Below are positions 51,183 to 60,381 of a DNA stretch of 64,000 bases, in pieces; the stretch's first letter is position 1, and the number at the start of each line of letters is the position of its first letter. A model generated the notes under the pieces. The model made no database searches, had not been told where the DNA came from, and saw only the letters and a program-made list of their open reading frames with translations. The stretch spans positions 33,279 to 97,278 of the forward strand of contig CAJMLK010000001.1 of the NCBI GenBank assembly GCA_905214305.1, given 5' to 3'. Made by a program: the position numbers and the translations under genes. Source of the stretch: an uncultured bacterium (lineage in GTDB: Bacteria; Desulfobacterota; Desulfovibrionia; Desulfovibrionales; Desulfovibrionaceae).

Positions 51183-52034
51183 TTAATGGTTGCGCGGGGC
51201 GCCCTGATCCGAAGCCAGCAGGGCATAAATTTCCTTCACGCTCCAGCCGCGCGCCTGCTCCTGTACACGCCGGGCTGTCTGTCTCGGCTTGTCGCCGAGT
51301 TCGGCCTCCTGTTGCAGCAGGGCAAGCACTTCGCTTTCAGGGCTGCGCTCCACCTGCTCCGGCGGGCCGACAACCACGGTGATCTCGCCCAGCAGGTCAT
51401 CGGGCAGGCTGGCGCTGTGCTCCAGTCTTGTCAGTATAAATTCCTCGTGCTCCTTGGTCAATTCCCTGCAAACGGCCACCTCGCGGGGGCCAAGCAGCCG
51501 GGCTGCCTGCGCGAGACTTTCCTTGAGCCTGTCCTTGCGCTCAAAAAAAATGAGAGAACCCGGCACATGGGCAAAGGCGGTAAAAAGTGCGTCCCGGCCA
51601 GAGGCGTCGCGTGGCAGAAAACCCAGAAAGCTGTGCGGCAGGGGCGGCAGGCCCGCTGCGGAAAGGGCGGCCACCGGGGCCGAGGGACCGGGCAGGGGAG
51701 ACACCGGCAGGCCCTCCTTGCGACAGGCGCGCACCAGCCGGTAGCCGGGGTCTGCCAGCAGGGGCGTGCCCGCATCGGAAACAAGGGCCACGGTCTGGCC
51801 CTCACGCAGGGCGCGCAGCACCTGTTCCTGCCTTTCGGCTTCGTTATGGTCGTAAAAGCTCAGCAGGCGGCGCGCCTCGATGCCGCATTCGCGGAACAGG
51901 CGGGCGGTGCGGCGCGTGTCTTCGGCCAGCACGAGGTCGGCCTGGGCCAGCACGGCGCTTGCCCTGGGAGAAAGATCACCAGGGTTGCCAAGAGGCGTAG
52001 CCACTATCCAGAGCCGGGGGGCAGTCGAAGGCAT
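51183..52034 (-). CDS. rsmI: 16S rRNA 2'-O-ribose C1402 methyltransferase
   Basis: A 283-residue tetrapyrrole-methylase-fold enzyme. LWIVATPLGNPGDLSPRA, AEDTRRTARLF, LSFYDHNE, LVSDAGTPLLADPG and FFERKDRLKESL are the RsmI motifs. ATG 52034; it overlaps the yraN gene end by 59 bases, and its own C-terminal helix (KEIYALLASDQGAPRNH) is family-like. Part of the rplS-rnhB-yraN-rsmI run. Confidence 0.95.
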   Translation of the reverse strand: MPSTAPRLWIVATPLGNPGDLSPRASAVLAQADLVLAEDTRRTARLFRECGIEARRLLSFYDHNEAERQEQVLRALREGQTVALVSDAGTPLLADPGYRLVRACRKEGLPVSPLPGPSAPVAALSAAGLPPLPHSFLGFLPRDASGRDALFTAFAHVPGSLIFFERKDRLKESLAQAARLLGPREVAVCRELTKEHEEFILTRLEHSASLPDDLLGEITVVVGPPEQVERSPESEVLALLQQEAELGDKPRQTARRVQEQARGWSVKEIYALLASDQGAPRNH

Positions 52035-52506
52035 GGCAAAAATGCTCCAGGTGCAGGGTGTCGCCAGTGCGCAGGGCGCAGATGACATCAAAGCGGCAGG
52101 GTTTGTCCCATGCCTCGTGCGCTGCCAGCCAGGCGCGCGCGGCGCGGCACAGGACGCGCTGTTTGGACGGGCTGACGGCATGCGCCGGGCCGCCGTAGCG
52201 GTCGCTGCTGCGAGTTTTTACTTCAACAAAAACAATGGTGTCGCCGTCACGGCAGACCATGTCCAGCTCAAGCCGGGCCTGCCGCCAGTTGCGGGCAAGC
52301 AGCGCATAGCCCTTGCGGGCCAGCAGCCCGGCAGCGGCTTCTTCACCCTCCTGACCGAGCCGCAAATGTGCGGCGGGTGCGTGTGCGGCGGCCTCGGAAG
52401 GCTTTACGGTTTTTGCCGTGCTGCCGACACTGGAGGGCGGTGTGCCTTCCGGTGTCTTGCGGGATTTTCCGGCAAGAAAGGCGGGCAGCAGGCGGCGCAG
52501 ATTCAT
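51976..52506 (-). CDS. YraN/UPF0102 nuclease-fold protein
   Basis: A 176-residue protein of the YraN family, a PD-(D/E)xK nuclease-like fold of unknown function. LGQEGEEAAAGLLARKGYALLARNWR (about 50-75), LELDMVCRDGDTIVFVEVKTRSS is the active-site-like region. An extra 45-residue basic/Pro-rich N-terminus precedes it. ATG 52506 overlaps the rnhB stop by four bases; the end overlaps rsmI. Confidence 0.9.
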   Translation of the reverse strand: MNLRRLLPAFLAGKSRKTPEGTPPSSVGSTAKTVKPSEAAAHAPAAHLRLGQEGEEAAAGLLARKGYALLARNWRQARLELDMVCRDGDTIVFVEVKTRSSDRYGGPAHAVSPSKQRVLCRAARAWLAAHEAWDKPCRFDVICALRTGDTLHLEHFCHAFDCPPALDSGYASWQPW

Positions 52507-53204
52507 AGCAGACTGGCCTGTTGCCGCACCGCGCCTTCTTCGCAGACGCCCCTGAAAGTCAGCCTGTGCTGCGGGCAAGGGCCGAGACGGCGCAGTGCAT
52601 CATAATGCTCTTTTGTGCCATAGCCCTTATGCACGGCAAGGCCGTAGCCGGGCCAGCGCCTGTCCAGACTTGTCATGAGGGTGTCGCGACAGGTTTTTGC
52701 CAGAATGGACGCCGCGGATATGGCGGGTTCCATTGCATCGCCCCCCACAATGGCGCGCTGTGCAGGCAGCGAACTGCTGTGTCCTGCCAGCCACTGCGGC
52801 CGTAAGGCGTGCTCGGGGATGACCTTGTTGCCGTCCACAAGCAAAATTTGTGGTGTGAGGCGCAGATGGCGTACCGCCAGACTCATGGCCTCGAAAGTGG
52901 CCTGAAGGATATTGATGCTGTCGATGCGGCCGGGCCAGATGATCCCCAGCCCCCAGGCCAGTGCGCATTGCTTGATGCGCGGGGCGAGCAGGTCGCGTTG
53001 GCGGGCGGTACAGGCCTTTGAGTCGGTAAGCCCCGGCAGGTCGTATTCGCCCGGCAGTATTACGGCTCCGGCCACCACGGGGCCAGCCAGACAGCCGCGC
53101 CCGGCCTCGTCAATGCCCGCATGCACAGTTTGTCCGGCAACCGGAACACCAGACAGGCCCGGCAGTTCAAAAAGGTTTTGCTGGTGGGAGCGGTGTTTTT
53201 TCAC
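52503..53204 (-). CDS. rnhB: Ribonuclease HII
   Basis: Removes RNA primers and single ribonucleotides from DNA. The 233-residue protein has GIDEAGRGCLAGPVVAGAV (catalytic Asp-Glu, about 31), LTDSK, LLVDGNKVIP and AASILAKTCRDTLM with the remaining acidic residues. It lies after rplS, as in many bacteria, and is coupled to yraN. Confidence 0.96.
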   Translation of the reverse strand: MKKHRSHQQNLFELPGLSGVPVAGQTVHAGIDEAGRGCLAGPVVAGAVILPGEYDLPGLTDSKACTARQRDLLAPRIKQCALAWGLGIIWPGRIDSINILQATFEAMSLAVRHLRLTPQILLVDGNKVIPEHALRPQWLAGHSSSLPAQRAIVGGDAMEPAISAASILAKTCRDTLMTSLDRRWPGYGLAVHKGYGTKEHYDALRRLGPCPQHRLTFRGVCEEGAVRQQASLL

Positions 53205-53426
53205 GCCATTTCCTGCTGATGCGGCTGTGCGGCGTTACGCCGATGCGGCTGTGCCGCTGAAAGACGCCGTGACTGTGAAATGCCTGTGCCATTGGCACGA
53301 TGCCTGAGGGGACATCCCAAAAAACGGGCGCTCAAACGCACAAGAGGCGCACCGTGAGGGCGGTTGCCCGCCATCCCACGGCGCGCCGTCAAAAAGGCGC
53401 TGTATCTGTTCTGATGCCGCAGGCTA

Positions 53427-53774
53427 TCAGAAGCGGCCGCGCGGCTTGATGCGTGCGGCTTTGCCCTTGAGGGCGCGCAGGTAGTACAGGCGGCTGCGGC
53501 GAACGCGGCCCTGGGTGACCACTTCAACGCGGTCGATAAAGGGCGAGTTGAGGGGGAAGATGCGCTCAACGCCCACACCGTCAGAAATCTTGCGCACCGT
53601 GAAGGTGGCGCAGGTGGTGCCGCGTTTGACGCGGATGACGTTGCCCTGGAAAATCTGGATGCGCTGTTTTTCGCCTTCCACAATGCGCAGATGTACTTTC
53701 ACCGTGTCGCCGGAGCGAAACGCGGGCACATCCAAGCGCATGTTTTCCCGTTCAATCTTTTTGATGATATCCAT
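53427..53774 (-). CDS. rplS: 50S ribosomal protein L19
   Basis: A 115-residue L19: FRSGDTVKVHLRIVEGEKQR, GVGVERIFPLNSP and RRSRLYYLRALKGKAARIK. AAGGAG upstream. It follows trmD by 76 bases on the same strand. Confidence 0.98.
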   Translation of the reverse strand: MDIIKKIERENMRLDVPAFRSGDTVKVHLRIVEGEKQRIQIFQGNVIRVKRGTTCATFTVRKISDGVGVERIFPLNSPFIDRVEVVTQGRVRRSRLYYLRALKGKAARIKPRGRF

Positions 53775-53850
53775 CGTGAACTCCTTGCAAATCCGGGCGG
53801 ATTGTTGCGTCGTTGCGTAGCGGCGCCGATGCGCTCAGGCCGCCGGTTTA

Positions 53851-55158
53851 TCAGCAATAGTCGCCTAAAATTCTGTCTGCCAGAATGGCGGCGGCGCTGC
53901 GCACCGAAAGGTGATTGTAGCCCAAAAACCGCACAGGACGAAGCAGACCGTCACACTGTTCCAGCACTTCGGGGGCAAGCCCCCGCGCCGTGCCAAGGCA
54001 AAGCATGACTGGTCCTCGGCTGCACCATTGCCGCACTTGTTGAGGGGTCATGAGCGGCTCTGTGCGAGTCTGCTTTTTCCCCTTGCCGGGCCAGACGGCG
54101 GAACTTGCCACCAGTCTGGGTCGTACACCGTGCCGTGCGGTCATATGCGCCACTGCTTCATCCAGGGAGGTCGCAGGGCAAACCAGCCCGAGAGCCTGCG
54201 CCCGGTCGGCATTGCCTGAGCCGCCCGGACCCTGCGTCCAATGGCGCAAAATTTCATCCAGCACCCGCAACTGATCTTGCAAGGGGGTTACCACATGGAA
54301 AGAACCCATCGCATAGCTGCGGGAAATTCGGGCTATATCGTGTATGTCGAGATTTGTCAAAGAGGAAGCGCCGGATTTTTTTTCGCCGAGCATCACCGGA
54401 TAGTGGACAAGGCAGAAAGAAAGGTTGCGCCCCGGCCTTTCTCGCGGGATTTCGGCCAGTGTTTGCACGTCTTCGCCGGTAAGAGGCGCCGTGTCGAGCA
54501 GGTCGGGCCGCATGTGCAGCGTTGTTCGCACCGACTGCTGCCGTCGCCATTGCGCGATGCGGGCATGGTCGCCGCCGAGCAGCACCGGGGGAACAGGCAG
54601 ACCTTCCAGTGTTTCGGGCCGGGTATAGTGCGGGTATTCCAGCAGGCCGTTTGAAAAACTTTCATCTTCGCCGGATTCTTCTTTGCCCATAAAACCGGGC
54701 ATCAGGCGCGAAACGGCTTCCACAACGGCCAAAGCCGCCGTTTCGCCGCCATTGAGCACCACATCGCCAACGCTTGTGGGTTCAATGGAAAAAATATCCA
54801 GCAGGCGGGCGTCAATACCCTCATAGCGCCCGCAGACAATGGTCAGGTCCTCTTCTTCCGCGAGCTGCCGTGCCATGTCCTGAGTGAACGGGCGGCCGCC
54901 GGGGGCCATGAGCAGGATGCGACCGGGCTTTTCAATGGAGCGCAGCGCCCCGGCCAGGGGTTCGCCCTGCATGACCATGCCGGGGCCGCCGCCGTAGGGG
55001 CGATCGTCCACATGGCGGTGCTTTCCGGTGCTGAAATCGCGCGGATCATGAAAGGAAAAATCCACAAGGCCCGCCTCGCGCGCGCGCCCCATAAGGGCCG
55101 TCGACAGAGGCGAACTGAAAAATTCGGGAAAGAGCGAAACTATATGAAAACGCGGCAT
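53851..55158 (-). CDS. trmD: tRNA (guanine-37-N1) methyltransferase TrmD fused to a second SPOUT methyltransferase
   Basis: A 435-residue fusion. Residues 1-240 are TrmD, which methylates G37 of tRNA: YGGGPGMVMQGEPLAGALR, VCGRYEGIDARLLD and GDVVLNGGETAALAVVEAVSRL, the knot motif. Residues about 248-435 are a separate SPOUT-type RNA methyltransferase domain (FCLVHYPVMLGEKKSGASSL at the start; LCLGTARGLAPEVLEQCDG and YNHLSVRSAAAILADRILG at the end), similar to stand-alone proteins of thermophiles (Pfam Methyltrn_RNA_4, from memory). ATG 55158 opens MPRFHIVSLFPEFF, the usual TrmD start. First gene of the minus-strand ribosomal run. Confidence 0.93.
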   Translation of the reverse strand: MPRFHIVSLFPEFFSSPLSTALMGRAREAGLVDFSFHDPRDFSTGKHRHVDDRPYGGGPGMVMQGEPLAGALRSIEKPGRILLMAPGGRPFTQDMARQLAEEEDLTIVCGRYEGIDARLLDIFSIEPTSVGDVVLNGGETAALAVVEAVSRLMPGFMGKEESGEDESFSNGLLEYPHYTRPETLEGLPVPPVLLGGDHARIAQWRRQQSVRTTLHMRPDLLDTAPLTGEDVQTLAEIPRERPGRNLSFCLVHYPVMLGEKKSGASSLTNLDIHDIARISRSYAMGSFHVVTPLQDQLRVLDEILRHWTQGPGGSGNADRAQALGLVCPATSLDEAVAHMTARHGVRPRLVASSAVWPGKGKKQTRTEPLMTPQQVRQWCSRGPVMLCLGTARGLAPEVLEQCDGLLRPVRFLGYNHLSVRSAAAILADRILGDYC

Positions 55159-55291
55159 GGGCGGAGAGTGCCGCAAATCGCCCCGCCTTGCAAGGAAAGG
55201 ATTGCCGCTGCGGGTGGCCGTGGCTGTTTTGTGGCCGGAGCTGTTTGGTAACCCGGCCTGTTTTGTCACCGAACCCGCCTGCCGCTGCGGT

Positions 55292-56377
55292 TCAGGCTCT
55301 GGGCAGTTCCGCCAGGATGGCGGGCCAGTGCACGCGCAGGGGGCGTTCGGCTACAGACAGCAGACGGCCGGGCTGCGCCGGGGCCGCCACACAGACCCAA
55401 TGCCCCGCACAGGGCACAAGCTGCCAGTTGATGTGCCTGTAGGGCGGCGGGGCCTCCGCATGTTTTTCGCCGGAAAAATGAAACGTGTCGGCCTTGTGGT
55501 AAAATTGCGACTGCCCCTGACGCTGACCGTAGCGGCCGCTGTGCACGAGGTAGGGGTCGCGGCTGAGGCCCAGCCCGGCAGCTTTGAGCAGGGCTTCTTT
55601 TACCGTCCAGCGGCGCAGGCTTTCGCGCGCATGAAATGCCTCGCCCAGCGGCGCGGACATTTCCCCGGCGGTAAAGGCGCGCCCGGCAGGAGGCGGGCTG
55701 TTCAGCGCCTCGGCGTCCAGCGCCAGACAGGGGCGGCTTTTTTCTCGAGGATGGGTGGTTTCTTCAGGATCGAAAACCTGGCGGCGCAAGGCCGCGGACT
55801 GCTCGTCCCTGAGATGCCGCGCGGCGCAAAAGGCCGCCAGACCGCTGTGCCCAAAGGCAATGCGCCACCCCGGCAGCAGCGGGCGCCCCAGGTGATCCAT
55901 GCCAAGCCCCTCAAAACCCAGATTGGACAGATAGGGATGGTTGAGCGTGGCGGAAACGGACGGCGCAGCGGTTTTTTCCGATTCTGCCAGAGCGGCCTGC
56001 GCGGCGCCCATAACAAGACGCACCAGCAGCGCGCGGGCCAGAAGACGGCTGCACCGCGCCCTCAGTGCGGCCTCGCCCGCCCGGAAAGCCTGAAGGTGAG
56101 CCAGTTGCAGGGGGCCGAGCCAGGGCAGCAGTGCCGTTTGCAGATAGTCGCACCAGTCCGCAAGCGCACGGCCCGCAAACTGGGGCAATGGCGAGTACAG
56201 AAGTACGATCTGCTGTCCGGCGGCCTGCGCGGCATGCATCCATTTACTGAAGCCATGCCCCTGCCGTTGCGGCGGCGGCATGCCCGTTTGCTTCCGGTCG
56301 CGTCCGCACGGGGGCAGAGGGCATTTTTGCCCGGAAGCGGCGCCCATAAGGGCCATGCGAGAGTCCTGAATATACAT
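55292..56377 (-). CDS. 4'-phosphopantetheinyl transferase superfamily protein
   Basis: A 361-residue protein with the PPTase motifs in its second half: HLGRPLLPGWRIAFGHSGLA (about 185-205), PCLALDAEAL (the first Mg-binding region) and LRRWTVKEALLKAAGLGL (W-x2-KEA, about 285-302). These enzymes add phosphopantetheine to carrier proteins. The first 150 residues are not typical and could bind the carrier. AAGGG precedes ATG 56377, seven bases after the stop of the EF-hand gene. The partner carrier protein is not in view. Confidence 0.78.
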   Translation of the reverse strand: MYIQDSRMALMGAASGQKCPLPPCGRDRKQTGMPPPQRQGHGFSKWMHAAQAAGQQIVLLYSPLPQFAGRALADWCDYLQTALLPWLGPLQLAHLQAFRAGEAALRARCSRLLARALLVRLVMGAAQAALAESEKTAAPSVSATLNHPYLSNLGFEGLGMDHLGRPLLPGWRIAFGHSGLAAFCAARHLRDEQSAALRRQVFDPEETTHPREKSRPCLALDAEALNSPPPAGRAFTAGEMSAPLGEAFHARESLRRWTVKEALLKAAGLGLSRDPYLVHSGRYGQRQGQSQFYHKADTFHFSGEKHAEAPPPYRHINWQLVPCAGHWVCVAAPAQPGRLLSVAERPLRVHWPAILAELPRA

Positions 56378-56384
56378 GTGACCC

Positions 56385-59066
56385 TTATTTGCCTTGTTTT
56401 TCTGGATGTTGTGGCGTTGTGGCAGGAACGTTCGTGCCCGGCAAGAGTTTTTCAAGCCCCGAAAGAGGCCCCTCGGCCTGCTTGTCGGCAGGCGGCGTCT
56501 GTGCGCCCGCGGCGGAGTTTTTTTCAGCAGTTGCGGCAGGGGGCTGACCCGTGGCCTGATTTTTGTCTTTTTCCGCTCCGGGGGTGGAGCCTGCGGGCGC
56601 GGATTGCGTTTTTGCCGCATTCTCACCGGCCTGCCCGGCTTTATCCGGCTGTTCAGCCCCAGTGCCGTTCTTTGCCCCGGCTTTGTGTGCCCCGGCCGCC
56701 TGATGTTTCAGGCTTATGCCGAAAGGCAGTTCGCCGCGCCAGACCCAGTAGCCGCCGATTCCGGCGGCCGCCAGCAGCAGGACAGCCAGCGCGGTCATAA
56801 GAAATTTGCGGGCCGCCGGATGCCCCAGACGTGCGGGCAGCCCGTAGGGGTCGTCAAGCGACCGTTGCGCGCCGGGGGGCATTTCGCCCACGGCCGTGAG
56901 GGTTTTGCCCAGGGTCAGGTTGATGGGCGCCCCCGTATTGACGGCCCAGCCAGAAGCGTCCAGCAGCGGGCCAAGGCTGCGCCTGCGCAGTTTAAACCAT
57001 GCCATAATCATGGATGGCCCTGAAATGGCGGCAAATATGACAAAAAGAGCTGTGGGCCACCACCAGCCAAGGGAAAAAAGCGATTTGGCAATGTAGGTAA
57101 AAGACGCGCTGACCATGCTTATGCCAACGCTGACGGCGGCAAAGATGCCCGCGCTTTTGGCAATGTCAAAAGGTTGCCTGACGGTTGCGGGCTTGGGCTG
57201 TTCGCTTTTGCCATCTGTCAGCGAACCGGCCATCCTGGAAGATGCGTTGGCGATGGCAGTGTCCTTGGTGGACACCAGTTTTTGCAGTTGTTCACCCACC
57301 AGAGCGGCAAAACGCACATAGGGCGCCCACATGGCTTCGCGCAGGCTGATGGGATTGCGCGCCACACGCAGCAGGGTGCTGTCCCACACACGGCCAGCGT
57401 TATCCACAAAGACACCGTGACGGCCCTTGATCAGGTCATCAGCTGTTCCGGCGGTAAGAGCGGCGGCGATGGTCATGGTCTGCTCCTGCCCGTTTTCGTC
57501 TTTGCGGCTGCACTGGCAATAGAGCAGGCAGAGGTGGCTTTGGGCCGCAAGGCGCAAGTGCGCGTCCACATCCTCCACATGCACGCAAAGCGAGCAGGAG
57601 CGGCTATCTATATAGAGTGTTCCGGCCAGAAAGATGGCCTTGTTGCCCGGCTCGTAAAAGTCCGCAAAAGAAACGAAGTTCATGAGCAGAGTATAAAGAT
57701 TGGCGTGCAGCAGGATGAGCTTTTCAAGGTCGCGCAGGGCGTCCATGCGGGGCGCGGCCAGATCGCGGGCCACATACGCGGCAAAGCTTTTTTCTGTTTC
57801 GGGGGAAAGCAGCTCGTCGAGGGCTTCATCCGAAAGCCTGTCGGCCACTTCTTCGGGATTCAGGGGCAGAAAGGCTCTGCCAAGATCGTCGTCGGCAGGG
57901 GCCGCAGCCAGTGAAGGAAAGCCCGGAACAGGAGCCTGCCCGGCATTTTTCGGCGCATGGGGAAGGGATGGCTTTTCCGCCAGCAGCGCGGCATAGGGCG
58001 CAAAGCGGTCACGGATGGCATGCCAGCCTTCCTCATCCAGCTGAAGTTCCTGCCCCTTGTGGGCCGCGGCTTGCGGCAGCATGGAGGCAAACAGGCGGCG
58101 AAAGGCCCGCATGTCTTTTTCCCACGCGGGATTGATGCCTTCAGTCAGGCTGAGGGAACGCCCGGCGGCTATTCTGGCAAGCGGGCGACGGGCGAGATTT
58201 TCCATGGAAAAAATCTCTGCATCGCGATCTTCCTGCGCGTTCAGCTCATTTTCTTCGTTCAGCGCGGCAAGGGCTTGCGGGGCAAAGGCGGCCATGCGGC
58301 AGCGAGCAAAGTAATCGTCCAGCTTGGGGCCAAGCCTTTGCAACAGGCTCCATGCCTCGGCCGTGTCATTGCCAAGGGGCAGGTCCGCCTGACGGGTTTT
58401 TTGCCGCCATTGGCGTATGGCCTGCAAGTCGTTACGAAAAATTTCTGCAAGTTTCGCATTCAGCCCCGGCGCGCCGGAATCGTCGCGCATGCCCCCCACC
58501 ACCGTGAGTCCGGTGGTGATAAAGGCAGCCACGGCAGCGTCCTGCCTGTCCACCGATGCGGCGGGGATAACGCCGTCGCCGTTAAAGGCGTATCCGGCGG
58601 CGGCACTGAGGGCGGCAGAAGCCTGCGCACGGGTAACGCTGGTTTTATTTTCGGCACTGGTCTTTTCCAGCACAAGGCGCGCGGCTGCCAGCAGTTCCCT
58701 GCCTTCGGGCGTGTCGTCGCGCAGGATGTCCAGAGGCAGGTCAGGACGGCGCTGTCTGAGCAGCGACGGGCGGGTCACGCGTCTGCATGCCCAGTCCACG
58801 GCATTGAGGATTTCTTTGGCCCGTATGCGGCCATCGTTGTCGGCATCAAGAAGCGCCAGCGTCTGTGGGTCAAACTCAAGACCGCGCACAGGGCAGCTCA
58901 TGGCCATCCACAGTTTGGGATCCAGACGGTTCAGGCCCGTCCACTCGGCATCATCGGTCAGCAGGGCCTGATCAAGGCCCGCCATGCGGCGAAACGTGAA
59001 TGACGGGATTTCAGACGCGGCGGCTTGCTCCGTGCCTGCGGAGAGAAGGGGGGTGCGTGTTGTCAT
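56385..59066 (-). CDS. Large EF-hand membrane protein, unknown function
   Basis: An 893-residue protein I cannot assign to a named family. Near the N-terminus, LDADNDGRIRAKEIL (about 70-84) is a textbook calcium-binding EF-hand loop; VIPAASVDRQDAAV may be a degenerate partner. A long helical soluble part follows, then membrane spans at about 640-690 and 755-780, and a C-terminal Ala/Gly/Pro/Lys-rich tail. GGAC upstream of ATG 59066 suggests this start; one at 59222 would add 52 basic residues. It precedes the PPTase gene by 7 bases, so they are probably co-expressed. Confidence 0.72.
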   Translation of the reverse strand: MTTRTPLLSAGTEQAAASEIPSFTFRRMAGLDQALLTDDAEWTGLNRLDPKLWMAMSCPVRGLEFDPQTLALLDADNDGRIRAKEILNAVDWACRRVTRPSLLRQRRPDLPLDILRDDTPEGRELLAAARLVLEKTSAENKTSVTRAQASAALSAAAGYAFNGDGVIPAASVDRQDAAVAAFITTGLTVVGGMRDDSGAPGLNAKLAEIFRNDLQAIRQWRQKTRQADLPLGNDTAEAWSLLQRLGPKLDDYFARCRMAAFAPQALAALNEENELNAQEDRDAEIFSMENLARRPLARIAAGRSLSLTEGINPAWEKDMRAFRRLFASMLPQAAAHKGQELQLDEEGWHAIRDRFAPYAALLAEKPSLPHAPKNAGQAPVPGFPSLAAAPADDDLGRAFLPLNPEEVADRLSDEALDELLSPETEKSFAAYVARDLAAPRMDALRDLEKLILLHANLYTLLMNFVSFADFYEPGNKAIFLAGTLYIDSRSCSLCVHVEDVDAHLRLAAQSHLCLLYCQCSRKDENGQEQTMTIAAALTAGTADDLIKGRHGVFVDNAGRVWDSTLLRVARNPISLREAMWAPYVRFAALVGEQLQKLVSTKDTAIANASSRMAGSLTDGKSEQPKPATVRQPFDIAKSAGIFAAVSVGISMVSASFTYIAKSLFSLGWWWPTALFVIFAAISGPSMIMAWFKLRRRSLGPLLDASGWAVNTGAPINLTLGKTLTAVGEMPPGAQRSLDDPYGLPARLGHPAARKFLMTALAVLLLAAAGIGGYWVWRGELPFGISLKHQAAGAHKAGAKNGTGAEQPDKAGQAGENAAKTQSAPAGSTPGAEKDKNQATGQPPAATAEKNSAAGAQTPPADKQAEGPLSGLEKLLPGTNVPATTPQHPEKQGK

Positions 59067-59494
59067 CAGCTTGTCCGTATATGGCAGAAAATCAGCTTTT
59101 CTGATTTGTTGTGCGTGGTATGTGGCGCTGTGCCCCTTGCGCGGGCTTCCGCGTGCGGCTTGCCTTAAGCATGTTTTTGCCGGGTTGCGGGGAGCGGCCT
59201 TATTGAGGATAGATACTATCAAAGAAGACGCACAAGGTCGAGGACTGTTGCATTATTATGTTGTGATAGTGCAAACAGATTGGATTTGTACAGTTATTAA
59301 GAAATGCAAAGCTTAAAAACTATGGAAAAAGATACTGCGGCGCGCATGATGGTGCGCCTGCCTGACTGATGTGAAAACGGCGACGGCGGCAGAAAAAATG
59401 GATGTGGCGATCAGAAGGAGGGGAAATGTAATTTTTGCGGACGTATGGGCAGATGGAGAAAACAGTTTTTATGCCTGTTCCAGTGCCGTTATCT
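59067..59494. other. Intergenic stretch upstream of the EF-hand gene
   Basis: No supported gene. AT-rich segment at 59200-59330 may include the EF-hand gene promoter. Directly after it begin repeat elements. Confidence 0.5.
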
Positions 59495-59600
59495 CTTGAA
59501 ATGCTCACTCGCGGCAGGCAAAAGCCTGCCAGCGCGCATTGGGTGGCAGGGATTTTCCTGAAAATCCTCGCCAAGCAGGTAACCCGTTACATTGGCAATC
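59495..59600 (-). repeat. Hairpin-trio repeat, copy 2 (reverse)
   Basis: CTTGAAATGCTC, then GGCAGGC-AAAA-GCCTGCC, GGATTTTC/GAAAATCC and a decayed GGTAACCCGTTAC stem, in the reverse order of 8235-8361. Confidence 0.75.
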
Positions 59601-59659
59601 TGTCTCTTGCGCATTTTTGCTTTTGAAACACGCCCTGTTTCAACCTGTTTCAGCGCATA

Positions 59660-59756
59660 ATTCTGGTGGAAAACGTAGTTTTCGCCTGAAGTTATGCCGC
59701 GGGTGGCGGCTACCGCCTTCGCGTCAGCAGAGCGACTTCAACGTAACATTGCTCTA
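59660..59756 (-). repeat. Left-end repeat fragment at the XRE gene stop
   Basis: Reverse orientation: TAGAGCAATGTTACGTTGAA at the edge, where TAG is the stop codon of the XRE gene, then GTCGCTCTGCTGACGCGAAG and a GGCGGTAGCCGCC hairpin. Confidence 0.65.
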
Positions 59757-60002
59757 ATGCGACAGGTTTTTTATTTCTTCTTCAATAAGGGCTACCAGCT
59801 CTGAGCCGCTCATGCGCACGGAGCGCGCAATAAGGATGAGCGCATTGAGAGACGCTCCCCGCTCGCCGGTTTCCAGTTGCGCGATATATACGCGCGACAG
59901 TCCGGCAAAGTCGGCAAACTGCTCTTGCGACAGACCGCTGCGTGTGCGAAGGCTCCGCACGGTCTTGGCAATGGCTACGTCCAGGCCCGGTAAAATTTGC
60001 AT
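59754..60002 (-). CDS. Small XRE-family DNA-binding regulator
   Basis: An 82-residue lambda-repressor-like helix-turn-helix protein: VRSLRTRSGLSQEQFADFAG (helices 1-2) and SRVYIAQLETGERGASLNAL (recognition helix and beyond). No additional domain is present. An AT-rich region with possible promoter lies upstream. It is an isolated gene without an adjacent toxin or phage gene, so its targets are unknown. Confidence 0.88.
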   Translation of the reverse strand: MQILPGLDVAIAKTVRSLRTRSGLSQEQFADFAGLSRVYIAQLETGERGASLNALILIARSVRMSGSELVALIEEEIKNLSH

Positions 60003-60381
60003 AGAGTATATGTAAAGCTTTTAATTTTAAATTCAGTATGCGATTGCATACAAAATTTAGCGAGTTGATCTCTCGTATCACACTATAATGCTATGTTTTG
60101 AAGGGCTTTTCCAGTTGGAGCAGGCGTGTCTGCCAAGGGGAGAAATATTTATAACATTTTTATTTTACATGCAAAGTTATTCTTTCTTAACAGTATGCAT
60201 CTGCCAAAAAAACCGGCCTGTGTACCTTGTGAGCCACGCAAGCAGGTTTTGGCAAATGCAGTTATCGCAGAAAATGCTGCAATATTTTTCATAAAGAACT
60301 CGCATGTGGTATCATTGTCTGCAAAGCTGGCCTGAAAAAAAGATTTAAATATACCTGACGGGTAATATTTGCTGTGAGCAT
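60003..60381. other. AT-rich intergenic region, no gene seen
   Basis: Noticeably AT-rich compared with the rest of the window, with only short unconvincing frames. It could be the XRE promoter region or a remnant of acquired DNA. Confidence 0.5.
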
